NCBI GenBank assembly: GCA_027625915.1
Contig: JANTQA010000012.1
Coordinates: 3,069,001 to 3,133,000, forward strand
Source: Anaeramoeba flamelloides
Taxonomy: Eukaryota; Metamonada; Anaeramoebidae
DNA length: 64,000 nucleotides
Direction: 5' to 3'
Every line of letters starts with the position of its first letter. The stretch's first letter is position 1. The notes beneath the pieces were generated by a model, which saw only the letters and a program-made list of their open reading frames with translations, had not been told where the DNA came from and made no database searches. The position numbers and the translations under genes were made by a program. This document shows positions 25,096-36,981 of the stretch, piece by piece.

Positions 25096-27588
25096 TACTG
25101 GTTTTTTTACTTGAATTAACAATCACCCATCCATTTTAAATTACACTCATCAAAAAATTTCTAAAAATAAAAAAAAAATCAATTAAAACAGGTATTGGAG
25201 AAAATAAAGTATGATCAATTATAATTAGATATCGACCATATGGTATAGATAAAAAGAATTTCTAAAACTGTAAAACCCCGATGGAAGTTTTTTATTCAAT
25301 TTGGAATTATTAGGATTAGAACTCATAGGAATACAAAATTTTCAACCAATAATTAAAAAAAAGAATTACTAATTTCAATTCAAACAAAATATTTCTTATA
25401 AAAATATGATTACAGATGTTCATATTTTTTTTATGTAATATCACAATAATAAAAAAAATTGTATTTATTCAGAATTAATAAAAGATAACTGACTTTTTTT
25501 TGATCTTTAAACTGTTTTATTCAGATTGGGTTTAAAATGAAGATTTGAAATAAATTTTACTCTTCTTTTTTGGCAAAAAATTATTTTAAAGTCAAAGTAT
25601 CCAGTTTAAATAAATGAATTACATGTTTAAAGGGGTTGGATGTATATTAGAAGAAAAAATTTAATTGGAAATTTGAAAATTTTATCATTTTTTCACATTT
25701 TTCTTGATTTATTCTACAATTTTTTTTTTTGATATTTTAAATTGATTTGTAAGTTTTTTTTTTAGTACAAAATCAATAGATATCTGGTAAAATATGTTAT
25801 TTAAATGTTATTAAAACTGTTAAAATTATTGTATTGGAGTCATATTGATTCATATTGGCTTTTTCATTGATCTTCAACTGACGATCAGAATTAACATTTT
25901 TTTTTGTCTGTGGGTAACTCAGAATTTGTGTTTTCAATTTCTCGAGTAATATTTTGATTTATTAGATTTACTTCATATGAGTATCAACTATTTGTTGAAA
26001 TGTATTATTATTTCCTTTTTTTATTTGTTTTGAAAAAGTTTTGTGGAAAAATAATTAATATTTGTAAAAAAAATGGAATATTTAACTGAAGCAAAGTTTA
26101 ATATTTTGAAAAGGTAAAAATGAAATCTTGTAAAGATCTGAATTTATTTTTTTTTTTTAATTTTTTTTTTTGGTTAATGATAAAGACGATGAAATATCTC
26201 TCTAAAAAAATAATTAATTCGACTCTATTTTATGAAATCAAAATTCCACATTTTTCAAATATAAAAACTAAAAAAAGGGAATGTTATGTTTATTGACATT
26301 TAAAGTTTATTCTTGAAAATGATTCAAAACATATTTTTAGTTTTATCTTGGATAGTATAGTGATTCAAAGAAAATTTTTAATTTTGTTATTATTTTTAAT
26401 TATTAATATTCCGATTCAAATCACAACAACTAAAACTAATATTTACAAAGGTGATTAATAAATCACAATTTGATAAATGTTTAACATAATTTGTATCAAT
26501 GAAATTGATATCTAATAAGCAAAAAAAAAAAAATTTTCTTTAAGTTACTTGTTTCTATTATTTTTTTTTTTGATCAATTTCTAAATAAGGATTCCTTGTC
26601 TAGAAATATTTATAATATTGAAAATAAAGAGGGTTTTCAAATCTCAGTAAATGGGAAAAAATTTTCTCAATCTAAATTAAAAATAAGTTATAAAAATCTT
26701 TTATATTCTTTTAAGTTTCAAAAAAGATGTTTTTTAAGATTTTCAAAAAATGCAAAAAAATTGCTGAAAAATTTAAAATTTGAAAAATTTTTAAACGAAC
26801 CGTTTGGCCTTATTCACAAAAATACTTATAACAATTTAAATCATTTTTCGACTAAAAAAATTGATTTTGAATTTTGAGGATAAAATTACCTAATTTCTAA
26901 AGGGTATTTAAAGAAATTCGAATCTTTGAAAAACCAAATACCATAGATTAATAGAAGCACAGTTCCTCATTAAAATTATTAAATTGTTTGTACTATTTAA
27001 TGATTATAACTATAATATCCTTATTAAAATAATATTAGTATTTTTCAATTGGTCGAATCAAATATTTTTTTGTTTACCCAAAAAGAATTATCTCAAAATT
27101 GAAAAATATCTATATATTGACATTCATGGTAATAAAGACTTGATATTGTATAATAATGATGAAAATAGTAATAAACATATTAAAAAAATTTTTATAATGT
27201 AAGAAACAAAAGGAATTTTTAGGTTTTATTTTTTCAGAAAAAATGGAAAAAAAAAAATTGATATCACATAAAAAAATTATTCTTTTCTGAGGTTTCTTTG
27301 TTGATCAGAATTTTTTGACACTTGTCATATACAAAATTTCTAAGTAGAGAATATTATCAATAACATATTTTAATATTTGGCCTGTTGTTGCAAGAGACTG
27401 ATCCCTTAAGAAATAATTTTGTCCTTATGAACTAGATTGAGATTATATTATGGGAGTGTATTCTTGGTGAGCCGTACTGGGAAAATATGACTGATTTTCA
27501 AACCTCTCTCTTCTCATAAAAATGGTCATTTCATTCAATTGTGAATTTAGATGCTTATTGATTTGATTTTTTTATACTGGAAGGATTT

Positions 27589-27897
27589 TTAGCCTTTTTT
27601 TTTCTTTTTCTTTTTCACTTTCTTTTTTTTTTTTTTTTTTCTTTTTCTTTTCCTTTTTCTTTTTTCTTTTTCTTTTTTCTTTTCGACTTTCTTTTTCTTT
27701 TTCTTTTTTGTTTTGTTTGTTTGTGTTTTAATTGTAACCAGCTCTTCTTTTGCTTTTTGATACCAATAATTTTTAAAATTGTTTCCAATTAATTTTGTTT
27801 CTTCCTTTTGTTTCTTCTTCTTATTGTTGCCGTTGTTAAACTTTTTTTTATCTTTCCTTTTCTTTTTTCTTTTTTCTTTTTTTGGGTATATTATCAA
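27589..27897 (-). pseudogene. Lys-rich relic related to the decayed bZIP-like array
   Basis: Open on the minus strand but starting with TTG and built mostly of Lys runs from poly-T/CTTTTT tracts. A central stretch, KEELVTIKTQTNK, matches KKELVTNKTETKK readable at about 28905-28935 downstream of the decayed bZIP-like gene, with the preceding KLIGNNFKN matching a LMGWQFQK-like stretch. It therefore looks like a fragment of a duplicated gene and not an independent one. No domain is present here. Confidence 0.45.
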
Positions 27898-28715
27898 ATT
27901 TCAAATTTGGTCAAATTGAATTTTTTCGTATTTTTGAAGGGTTTCTTGATTTTTTTTCATCAGTATGAAAGTTTTTAATGGGTTTTAATAATTGTGAGAG
28001 GAAAAGTCAAAAAGATTATTTTGTGATTCGTAGTATTTTATTACTTAGATTGTAGAAAATCCAAAATGTTGAAATCGTCAATACTAAATCTTTGTCAAAA
28101 TTTGTTCGAAAAATAATTTTAACCAAAAAAGTTCAATTGGAAAATTTTAACACCTTAAAACACATTTGCAAAAGTATAATTGTTCCCTTAATTATTTTTT
28201 TTTTTCAAAATCCAAGTCAAAATTCTCTAATATACCATCCAAACCACCCAAGCCTGCCCTAAAATATCTTAACCCATCATAAAAATGGTTTTTAAATACC
28301 TACGTCCATTATATTTCAATAGAATTGAATATTATGAAACAATTGAGAATTTGATGCATTTTGAAAAGTAACCATTCCGTAAAAAAATTGTCAAATCAGT
28401 TTTAATTGTAAGTAGAGAATGAAAATGAAAATTTTTCAATTATTTTTTTACTTTTTATTAACTGATCAATGAAGGTATATAAAACTAAAATTCCCCAAAC
28501 TTGATTAATACCTGTTGTTAAAATCTTAAAGCTAATTCCACATGAATAGAAAAAGTCATTGCATCAAAAAATCCCAATAAATTCACTTTTACTAAGGTTT
28601 ACAATTAAATCTCAGATCGGTAAAATTGAAAAACTTACCTTTTGGTTTTATGCTGTTGTTTTGGATTCTATTTTGGTTCCAAGAACCAATCTAATTTTTG
28701 GACTTGGGTTTTGTT

Positions 28716-29005
28716 TTAAAAGGAACAAAAAAAGACATTAAAAAATATTTGAAAATCAGAACATTTATTACTGTTTGACAATTTTAACTCATTTGACAAT
28801 TTTTTTCTAGAATGGTAATAATTTTTCTTTTTCCTTTTCCTTTTTCTTTTTTCTTGTTGATTTCGGATTTTTTTTAGTTTTGTTGTTTTTCTTTTTCGTT
28901 TCTGTTTTATTTGTAACAAGTTCTTTTTTTCTTTTTTAGATCAATAATTTTTGAAATTGCCATCCCATTAATTCTTTTTCTTCTTCTTCTACGTCTTCTT
29001 CTTCT
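28716..29005 (-). pseudogene. Partial duplicate of the bZIP-like gene's C-terminal region
   Basis: Carries TTKLKKIRNQQEK, which also occurs at about 29345-29395 in the neighbouring decayed gene, giving an internal direct duplication offset by about 495 bp, plus the KKELVTNKTETKK stretch shared with 27589-27897. Frames are broken. With the two neighbouring entries it forms a decayed tandem array. Confidence 0.45.
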
Positions 29006-29007
29006 TG

Positions 29008-30096
29008 TTAAACTTCTTTTTTTTCTGAGAATCTTCCAGATTGTTCACCAATAACATTTTCATCAATTATAATATCTTCAATGTCTTGGTTGTATTCCTT
29101 TCCATCACTTGAACCTTTCTCAAATTGTTCAGAATCCATACTTTCAATTATTATTTCTTTTTCTTCAAAGTCTTCAGTTTGTGGTTCTTTATGATCTTCT
29201 TTTTTTTTTTCATCGCGTTCTTCATTTTCTTCTTCTGAATCTGAGTCTTCTTCTTTTTCTTCTTCTTCTTCTTCTTCTTCTTCTTATTGTTGTTGGTGTT
29301 CTTTTTTTTCTTTTCTTTTTCATTTACATTTTCATATTCTTTTTCATTTTCTCTTGTTGATTTCGGATTTTTTTTAGTTTTGTTGTTTGTGGTTCTTGAA
29401 TGTTTTTTGCGCTATGGAAATTTTTTAATTCTTCAATTTCTTTTTGCAACCCTTCAATCTGAGAGTTTAATTTGCGAATCATAGTTTGTGATTGTATACG
29501 TTCTTCATTTAAAGACTCAATCTTTGCTGAAGTCACGATATTTTCAATGCTTAACGAACAAACTTCATTTTCAAGTAATTGAAGATACTTTTCTTTAATT
29601 TTCTTGTTTTCTTCTTTTGTGTTGTGGTTAATTTTTTTGACTTGCACAATTCTCTGTTTTTTTCCTTTTTTGTTTCCATTCCGGTTTTCATTTCTATTTC
29701 TTTTTCTCTTTCTTTTTCTCTTTCTTTTTCTTTTTCTTTTTCTTTTTCTTTTTCTTCTTCAGATTTTAAAGTCTTGTTTACAAAGATTTTCAGCATGCTG
29801 ATAAAGATTACGCAGTGTTAGCTCAGAAACTTGCTTATCAAGTAGATTCTTGTTTTTGTAAGTCCAGTCTCGATGGTATGACTTTGAATACATTGCAATT
29901 GTTCGTTTTCGATCAAGATCATTTGTTCGACTTTTCTTTAATTTTTGTTTTAAAACTTTTTGTTTTTTATTGCAAGATTTTTTGTGCACGACAAGTAAAA
30001 TACGGCTTTAGAAATTGGAAAAAAAATACAAAAGTTGTTTCTATTGCATATTTTGATTTGGTACAAGTTCTTTGTGTGAATGAAGTTTTAATGTAA
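29008..30096 (-). pseudogene. Decayed or frame-disrupted bZIP-like gene with two coiled-coil segments
   Basis: Reading minus-strand, the protein-like signal changes frame several times, mostly in A/T or hexamer runs. In order: a basic stretch KRTIAMYSKSYHR followed by a leucine-repeat stretch (LLDKQVSELTLRNLY; ~29989-29780); a Lys/Glu hexamer-coded run (~29700-29760); a second basic stretch (KKEKNRELCKSKK) leading, in another frame, to a long coiled coil with LQLLENEVCSLSIEN and EGLQKEIEEL (~29640-29400); Lys-rich repeats; and an acidic tail (EEDSDSEEENEE ... SEKKEV, stop at 29008-29010). No ATG opens any segment. Either a pseudogene or a gene damaged by homopolymer errors in the assembly; three or more frame changes favour decay. 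bZIP assignment is inference from basic-plus-zipper pattern. Confidence 0.5.
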
Positions 30097-30570
30097 GTGA
30101 AATTTTAATTGATTTGTTGTAGTTTTATCAAGCTGACTGAAGCCAGAAAAAAATGAAACCAAAAGGTAATCTTTTACAGTTTAATATAATTTTATAAATA
30201 ATCATTAATGTACATTTTAGTTGTTTTGCTTTTTAAAGAAAGTAAATTTGATTAAATTTGGAACATTTTACAGATTTTTTTTTTCTCATTATCAATACAT
30301 TCTTCCAACAAAACTTACATCTTTTAAAATAGAGAACTCAACAACGATGTATTTTCTTTCTCAGTTTTTAAAAAAATATCATTATTCATTTTGACAATCA
30401 TGTGATTTTTGAAAATATTTTTTCTTAAATTTTCTTTCTGAATACCAACAAGAAAAAAACAAATCTTGTTCTTTTTTTATCTTTTAATTACAATCCAATC
30501 TTGATCATTAGATGACATCCACTTATTAGAACCGATCTTTTAACATTGTCAAGGTAAAAAAAAATAAAAA

Positions 30571-30645
30571 TGGCTCTCAAAGGGGTTGAACCTTTACCGC
30601 TCATTTTAAGAAAAGACGAGCATTCTCCCGTTAAAATATCAAGCC
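30571..30645 (-). tRNA. tRNA-like sequence, anticodon uncertain, possibly decayed
   Basis: Minus strand, 75 bases. A textbook T-arm is present: stem AAAGG/CCTTT around loop TTCAACC, giving a B-box-like GGTTCAACCCC. A D-arm-like TTTTAACGGGAGAAT (compare the TTTAGTGGTAGAA of glycine tRNAs) and an anticodon stem CTCGT/ATGAG follow normal order. The acceptor pairs GGCTT with GAGCC but the last two pairs fail. The anticodon loop is 11 bases (CTTTTCTTAAA) where 7 is normal, so identity cannot be assigned. ATTTTTATTTTTTTT follows directly, a good Pol III terminator. It could be a real tRNA with a tiny intron, a SINE-like relic or a pseudogene. Confidence 0.4.
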
Positions 30646-33179
30646 AATTGATACTTTTTAAAATTCATCTACCATCAGACTAATAAAATTAAAAAAAAAG
30701 GAAATCTTTTTAGTAAAATCTTCTTTTTTTATGAAAATCTGATAAATTTCTTTTTGAATCATCAGAACTTTTTGAATTTCTTCATATTTAAAACAGTCAA
30801 ATTCTTATGTAACAAACAGTTAAAAAATTTCAAGAAGGAACATATCAACCAATGGGCAAAGGTATTAATCTTTCCTTGAAACAAGTAAAATATTAAAATA
30901 TTTTATTGACGATACCATACTTTGTCATTAAAATAATGATAAATTTGTATAAAATTTTTTCAATTCTAAAAAAAGAAATAATTTTTTTTTCTGTATAGCT
31001 ATGAAAAATCCACTTTTAGATAGGTCTAATGTCTTTTTTTTTCAATATTAAAAACATTCTTTTTTCCCCTTCTTTTTCCAATACAACATTTCATTCACTA
31101 CTCAAAAATATACCGAAATTCAAATCGGTTTTGAAGGTAAAATCCTTGATCTTTTGAGTAAAAATATAAATTAGAAATGAAATTTTTTGAAAATTTTTTC
31201 TATTTTTAAATTTTTTTGAAAATTTTCATTTTTTTAATTCATTTTTTATTACAGATATTTTTTTTAGTTAACCTGCCAAAAATATCAGTTATCAAAACAT
31301 ATAACCCTTGACTATGATGAAAAAAAAAAATTTTCAAAAAAATTTAAAAAATTGTCAACTTTTCTCTTTTTAATAACTTTACTTATTATAAATATATAGA
31401 TCAACAAGAGATCTTTAATCAATAATAATTTTCAAGATACTTTACAATTTAATACCAAAATACTAAACAATTAACACAAAATATCAACCTTTTTTACCCT
31501 TTATATTATATTTGCCTTTCTATTTTTTTTTTATAGACTTTTAATTTTTATTTTTGAAAAACTTGATTAATGTTAAAATATATCAAATTATTATGTTAAT
31601 TTACTTTTTGAATTATAAGGTATCAATTCACAATTATCATTTTTTAAAAGTAACCGTTTCCAATATTTAACTCGGAAAAATAAACCCAAAATATCCTGAG
31701 CATTTTCTTTCCGTATATTAATTATCGTTCAATGTTTATATTTTCAAAAAAAAAAATCCAAAACTTTATATTTTTATAAAATTAAATGAAAAATTCAAAT
31801 ACTTTGAAAGACTGGGTTAATTTCCTTTTTGTCTTCAAAGGCCCTAATTTACACATCTCACAATTCTCTCTTTGATCAAATTAAATGTTTTTTTATAGCA
31901 TTAAACCATTGTAATCAATCCACCAAACTTAATAATAAAGGCTTTGATTTTTACTCTTTCGTTTTGAGAAAAAAAAAAAAAGAAAAATAAAAAATAAAAC
32001 CAACCATTTCGAAAACTATAAATAAAACTATTTCAAAATAGAATAATATATCCCTACGGCCCAAAAAACACTAAAAATGAAAAACTGATCAAATACTTTT
32101 CATTAATACAATTAAAAAAACAAAATGATAAAATAAAAATAAATAAAGTTTCAATTTAACTTTTTCTTGAAAACATGTTTTGCTAAAATCATTGAATTCA
32201 CACTTGAAATTATGTATATTTTTCGATACAATATCTTGTTTTAACTCATTTACAAAAACAAATTCTAAATTATGGGGAATTTTCTTTTCACAAAAGGCAC
32301 TAATTTGGTCTTCAAATGTTTTTTTTAGTAATAAATGGTAAAATTAAAAAAAAGTTCAACTAATAAGATAAACTCTCTGGAAAACCATTCTAATTTAATA
32401 TATTAACTTATTCTTTGATTTCAAGCTTTTCTCAACCCCAATTTTTCAAAAAAAAAATAAAAAAGTGCACAGTAATTTCATAAAATATTTTCGATATTCA
32501 AAAGTTGAGAGTTTTTTTATTCTAAAAAAAATTATCACAGTGTTTAATTGAATTAAGTTATGAACTTAATTTCAAAAAGTATTAATCAGAAAAAAATAGT
32601 GCTTAATTTTATAAAGGACATATGGGAAGATTAATAAATTAAAATTTAAAAATATCTGTTTTAAAAAAAAAAAAAATTATATAATAAAGTATTTGAAAAT
32701 AATAGTTTTCTCCTTATTTGTTGTCTCAGCTTTTTCAAACCAAATGAAATATTAAACCAGAGATTAAGTTAAAGAATTATTCTTTGCTAAAAATTTATTT
32801 GATAATCTATGAATCAAACAAATCTCTTTATTTTAATTGATATTTATGATTGGAAAAAAAATAAAATATATTCAAAATAGTTTCATATGTATATATTATT
32901 ATTAGTGAATAATTAAAAAAAAAAAAAAAGAAAATAAGATAAAACAGTATATATATATATATATATAATAAGGAAATAATAATAAAAATTTTAAACAAAA
33001 ATAAATGAAAGTAAAAAATAAATTATAGCATTACCCACTTTTTAAAAGGTTATTTTATAATTTTATAAATTATATATTACTGGATTATATTATTAATTTT
33101 TTTAAAAAAAAAAATAAAATAAACCAAAATAAACAATATCTCTCTCACCAACAATTTGTAATTGGTATAATTTTTTTAT
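30646..33179. other. AT-rich spacer
   Basis: No gene seen. Contains the inverted ~590-bp element at 32046-32633, a TA microsatellite at about 32948-32967 and many A/T runs. Confidence 0.5.
32046..32633 (-). mobile_element. Candidate ~590-bp non-autonomous element, copy 2 (inverted)
   Basis: Reverse-complement match to 13751-14330 along its full length, ending within a few bases of the same points (ATATATCCCTACGG at the left end, TAAAGGACATAT at the right). The match stops where the duplicated flanks of copy 1 begin, supporting a discrete mobile unit. Confidence 0.6.
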
Positions 33180-34601
33180 TTAATCATTCTTATTAATAGT
33201 TTCAGGACTTTTTTTTGTATCAAAATCAGAATCAAAATCAGAATCAAAATCAGATTTCAAATTTGAATGTAAATCTGCCTCTGTCTGTAAATTCGGATCA
33301 TCAAGTTGTTGATTGTACGGGTTTTCATTTTGATTTTTTTCTACTATTTCTTGGTTATTATTATTGACACCATTTCCGTTACTATTTTTTTTGTTCCAAG
33401 AGATCTCTCCAATAGATTCTCGATCAATTCTATTTAATGAGGGCGGTTGAGAAGACAGTTCATTACTCCCGCCGGTACCAAAATTGTAGCAAAACCCGAC
33501 AATTATACAGAACGCAAATAGTGTTGTAAATAGCGCCTTTTTATTTGTTTTGAAAAGCTTTTGGTTTGGTTGCTTTTTTATTTCTCTTGTGCGTTTCCGT
33601 TGTACCAAATTTGCAGAATCTTGCGTTTGGCTTACAAAGAACTCACTTTCAAGATCAGTCGTTTCGGTATTACTGCCGATTGTAAATAATGGCTGATTAT
33701 AGATTCCAGAAGACTGGTTTTTTCGTTGAATAAGTTCTTGCTTTTGTTCAAATTGGCGCTGCTGTTGTTGCTGCTCTTCTTCTTCTTCTTCTTTTGATTT
33801 GTAATACTCAATTACAGAATTCAATCTATTAATCTCGCTTGTTTGTTGATTTAATTGGTTTTTTAATTGTTGAACAATATTCTGTAATTCAGAAATTTGG
33901 CCACCTGAATCCTTTTCTTCATTTTTTTTCCTCATTCTCGTTCTTTTCGCAGAAAGCCTGTTCCTTTCTAATCTACGAAGGCGTTTCTCTTCTTGAGTTA
34001 AATTTTTAATCATTTCTGGATCTTCAATTTTTGCCAGCCTCTGCCTGATCTTGAGTGCCTCATCGTCTAATGCTCTTCCGTGCTTCTTTTTGGCTTGGAT
34101 TGATTCATTTGTTGTCTTTGGTTTCCTTGACTGCTTTGATCTTGATGTCCCTGTTTTTTCAGTAATTGGGATTTCCTTTGGAACTTCAATTTTTGGTAGT
34201 GGGCTAATTTTTTGGTATTGGTTTTGCTTTGGTTCGCTTTTGATTTGTGGGATCGTGTTCGGGTTGTATTGCAAATTTTGGCTGATTTGGATTGGATCTT
34301 GCGTTGTTAGTTTGTCCGAATTTAATGTGTAATTCAAATTTAATTCAAGATTTACATTGTGTTGTTGATCGAGTGGGTTTTGGAATTGTGCCTGCTGTGG
34401 GCTTTGAAGCTTTACTTGTAATTTGGGCTCTTGTGTTGGCTTTAATTGATCAATTGTAGAAAGATCTTGGTTATTTGGAATGTTGTAATCATCAAAAAGG
34501 AGTGAGTCATAGATTAATTCATCACTATTCTCTTCATCAAGAAAGGATGCTTCTAATAAATTTTGTTCTAGATCAGAATAATTTAGCAGCGTAAGATCCA
34601 T
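33180..34601 (-). CDS. Membrane-tethered bZIP transcription factor (ATF6/CREB3-like design)
   Basis: 473 residues, single exon, ATG at 34601. Residues 1-50 are acidic and hydrophobic (LEQNLLEASFLDEE, SLLFDDYN), like an activation domain; 60-170 are Gln/Pro/Lys-rich. The bZIP spans ~202-270: basic region ERNRLSAKRTRMRKK with the invariant-type Asn213 and Arg, then heptads (ISELQNIVQQLKNQLNQ, INRLNSVI). A Glu/Gln run follows (271-290). Residues ~356-375 (ALFTTLFAFCIIVGFCYNF) form one hydrophobic span with Lys/Arg on its N side, predicting cytosolic bZIP and a lumenal tail of about 95 residues that ends in a SDFDSDFDSDFD repeat. In ATF6/CREB3 proteins, stress releases the N-terminal part by S1P/S2P cleavage; no clear RxxL S1P site is visible just after the span, so the release route is unproven. 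AATAAA directly overlaps/follows the stop at 33174-33179. Confidence 0.85.
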   Translation of the reverse strand: MDLTLLNYSDLEQNLLEASFLDEENSDELIYDSLLFDDYNIPNNQDLSTIDQLKPTQEPKLQVKLQSPQQAQFQNPLDQQHNVNLELNLNYTLNSDKLTTQDPIQISQNLQYNPNTIPQIKSEPKQNQYQKISPLPKIEVPKEIPITEKTGTSRSKQSRKPKTTNESIQAKKKHGRALDDEALKIRQRLAKIEDPEMIKNLTQEEKRLRRLERNRLSAKRTRMRKKNEEKDSGGQISELQNIVQQLKNQLNQQTSEINRLNSVIEYYKSKEEEEEEQQQQQRQFEQKQELIQRKNQSSGIYNQPLFTIGSNTETTDLESEFFVSQTQDSANLVQRKRTREIKKQPNQKLFKTNKKALFTTLFAFCIIVGFCYNFGTGGSNELSSQPPSLNRIDRESIGEISWNKKNSNGNGVNNNNQEIVEKNQNENPYNQQLDDPNLQTEADLHSNLKSDFDSDFDSDFDTKKSPETINKND

Positions 34602-34833
34602 GGCTAAAGATTTTTTGTTTTTGTTTTTTGTTTTTGTGTTTTTTATTGATTAAATTCTTCAGTTTATTCTTTTTTGAGAATAAAAGTTTAAAATACGAAA
34701 CAAGTTTTTGGTTTGTTTGGAATAAAGCTTCACAAACAAGTTGAAAAATGGAAAATAATAAAAAAATGATTAAAGTAATTCCAATTTTGTAATAATTACC
34801 AAGTTTTGAAATCATGGGTTCAACCACTTTTCG

Positions 34834-35247
34834 TTAGAAGCGTCTCGTTTTGTGATTAAACTTTTGATATTTAAGAATTTTACAAAACCTTATCACCCAT
34901 TTTCGACCATCTTCCAAATTAAAGATTAAAAAAAAATCTTTTTGATTTTCCAACTTTTTCAAAGTAACAAAATTAAAAACCAAAAAAGTTCTTGAATTTA
35001 TTAGAGGTGGTTCTTTGTAATTGAATGTGTCATCGTCAGCAACACAATAATTCTTTATGTTTTTTTTTTTTTTCCAATCAATCCTTCTTTTCTGACTGTT
35101 TCCAAAATCCGAATCAAAGAATTCCACTCGATCGTTGAACAATTCTTCTTTCTTTTTTGAAATTTCATTTTTTTTGATTGAATAACAATATTTATTTGAA
35201 AAACAATTGTTTTCTCGATCAAAAGAAATGGGAAAGAAAACCAACAC
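34834..35247 (-). CDS. Small hypothetical protein, possible PH-like C-terminal half
   Basis: Open frame of 137 codons upstream of the bZIP gene, same strand. It opens with GTG and has an in-frame stop just before, so the true start or a 5' exon is missing. The C-terminal half alternates strand-like segments (TFLVFNFVTL, FFLIFNLEDGRKWVIRFC) in a way that recalls the second half of a PH-like fold, but there is no decisive motif. Codon use is better balanced than in the spacer. The overlapping frame at 34573-34827 lies mainly in the bZIP 5' region and is not credited. Confidence 0.35.
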   Translation of the reverse strand: MLVFFPISFDRENNCFSNKYCYSIKKNEISKKKEELFNDRVEFFDSDFGNSQKRRIDWKKKKNIKNYCVADDDTFNYKEPPLINSRTFLVFNFVTLKKLENQKDFFLIFNLEDGRKWVIRFCKILKYQKFNHKTRRF

Positions 35248-36259
35248 TCTTATTCATTTAATCTGACGAAAACCCAGAAAATTCAATAAATAATAAGTTT
35301 AAAAAATTAATCTGATGAATAATGCCTAAATAGGCAACAAATTTTTTCATTTTAATAATTTCTCCTCAAAAAAAAAATTTTGATTTTTCAAGTAAAAAAG
35401 AATCGTGTGATTAATTTGTGTTCATTTATCTAATTTCGATTTCGACATTGACTATTTAAAATAGGGTGTATACTAGTTAATTTTTTATTTCAGTTCTAAA
35501 AAAAAAAGAAATTTCAATAAACAAATGAAAATTACTTGAGTTAAGAAGAAAACTCTTTTGTACCATTGGTTAAGAGATTCTTTTTGTGAAGGAATAACAA
35601 TTTTTTTTTTCCCAAGTAGAATCAAATTCCTTGAATTTTCTATTCGAATTGTTTGAGAAAAGATCTTTTGTTTTTTTTCTATTTGGAGAATTTGAAATTA
35701 GAATTTTTATTTCTTAAGGGACTGGGGTTTACCACAAATAAGTCTAAAATTAAAATATTTTGTTATTGAGTGTAAATCAGATTAGTTCGACAAGGATCAA
35801 ATATCTTTATAATTTGATTAATAAAAGAGTATAAAAAGTTGATAATGCCAATAAAAATGATCCATGTTTTTGTAAAATAATCTCAGAATATTTCAAATGA
35901 ATTTACATTTCTCTAAAAATTTAAAGATTGAATAACCAACCGATATACAGGACTCACATTTGATATTTAGCTTTCTTAAATTTGGATTAGTTCCAAAAAA
36001 AAATCTTTTTTTAAAAAATTATATTAGTGAAGAGATGTATTTTTATAAACTATTTTTTCAAATATTGCTGTATATTAATGGTGCATTTAGCTTTATAAAA
36101 ATCAAACATAATTAACCAATATTTGTTTTTTTTTTTGATAATCATAAAGCAAATCTTGAAAATTTTAAAAAATTGAAAAATAGTTACTTTTTTGATGTTC
36201 TAAAACTTGATTATTAAATATTAGAAAATTATTATTTTCGTTTCTTAACTTTATTTCAG

Positions 36260-36810
36260 TCAAAAGGGGTCAACTATTTATATCAAATATAAAATTTTTT
36301 TATAACTGACTTTTAAAGATTAAATTAAAAATAAGTAGAATAATAAACATCAAAGAATAGTTGATAACAACCCGAAATGAAACTAAAAAACCAATAGATT
36401 TTCTTGAAAATTAAAAAAACATATATATTTTAGCCATATTGAGAAAAAAAAAAATGCCCATTTTGATCTCCAATTGAAGATCAAATAAAATTTTAATCGA
36501 AATAAATACGATTTCTCAAAATCATTTTTAATTTATCAATAACATTAGAATATTTCATTTTTACCAAACAACTTAAGATCTTGCAATAAAATTAAAATTT
36601 GTAATATAATATATGTGTCAATAAAAAAAATAATCAAAGTAAAAAAAAAGAAAAAATGTTTGAAAAAATGATTTCTATTTTGAAATTTCAAAATAATATT
36701 TTTTCTTCTAATATCCATAGAAAACCTTTGAACACAGGTAATTCACCCACTATAACTATAACACTTTGGTCAGAAAATGGTTTATTTTTAAATTTGGAAA
36801 AGAAATAAAA
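36260..36810 (+). repeat. Dispersed repeat family 3, copy
   Basis: Same ordered blocks as 22197-23060, including AATAAGTAGAATAATA, CATCAAAGAATAGTTGATA, TTTATCAATAACATTAGAATA and GGTCAGAAAATGGTTTAT at the end. Diverged but collinear. Confidence 0.65.
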
Positions 36811-36981
36811 CATAATTGAGTTTTGAAACAAATATTGGTCCTCTTTGACAGAAAAAAAAATTTTTTAAATAATATTTTGTCAAAATATTTGAACTATAAC
36901 ATCCTAAAAGCCATTAATTTTCAATCGCAATTCATAATAATTATGTATGAATATATTATAACACCGATTTTGTAAGTATAT

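Larger units (their letters stand above)
21298..27588. other. AT-rich spacer
   Basis: No convincing gene in 6.3 kb. It holds a T-run at ~22383-22411, a dispersed repeat (22197-23060) and a decayed MITE (24908-25095). The frames at 26596-26877 and 26984-27202 both begin with TTG, are Lys/Asn/Phe-rich and match nothing I know, so they are not annotated as genes. Confidence 0.5.

Noticed and set aside
26596-27202. Two neighbouring plus-strand frames (93 and 72 codons)
   Set aside because: Both open with TTG, have spacer-like Lys/Asn/Phe composition and no plausible splice join or domain.
34573-34827. 84-codon minus frame with a hydrophobic segment
   Set aside because: Overlaps the start of the bZIP gene; Lys-run tail and no ATG at the listed start; likely 5' UTR sequence.
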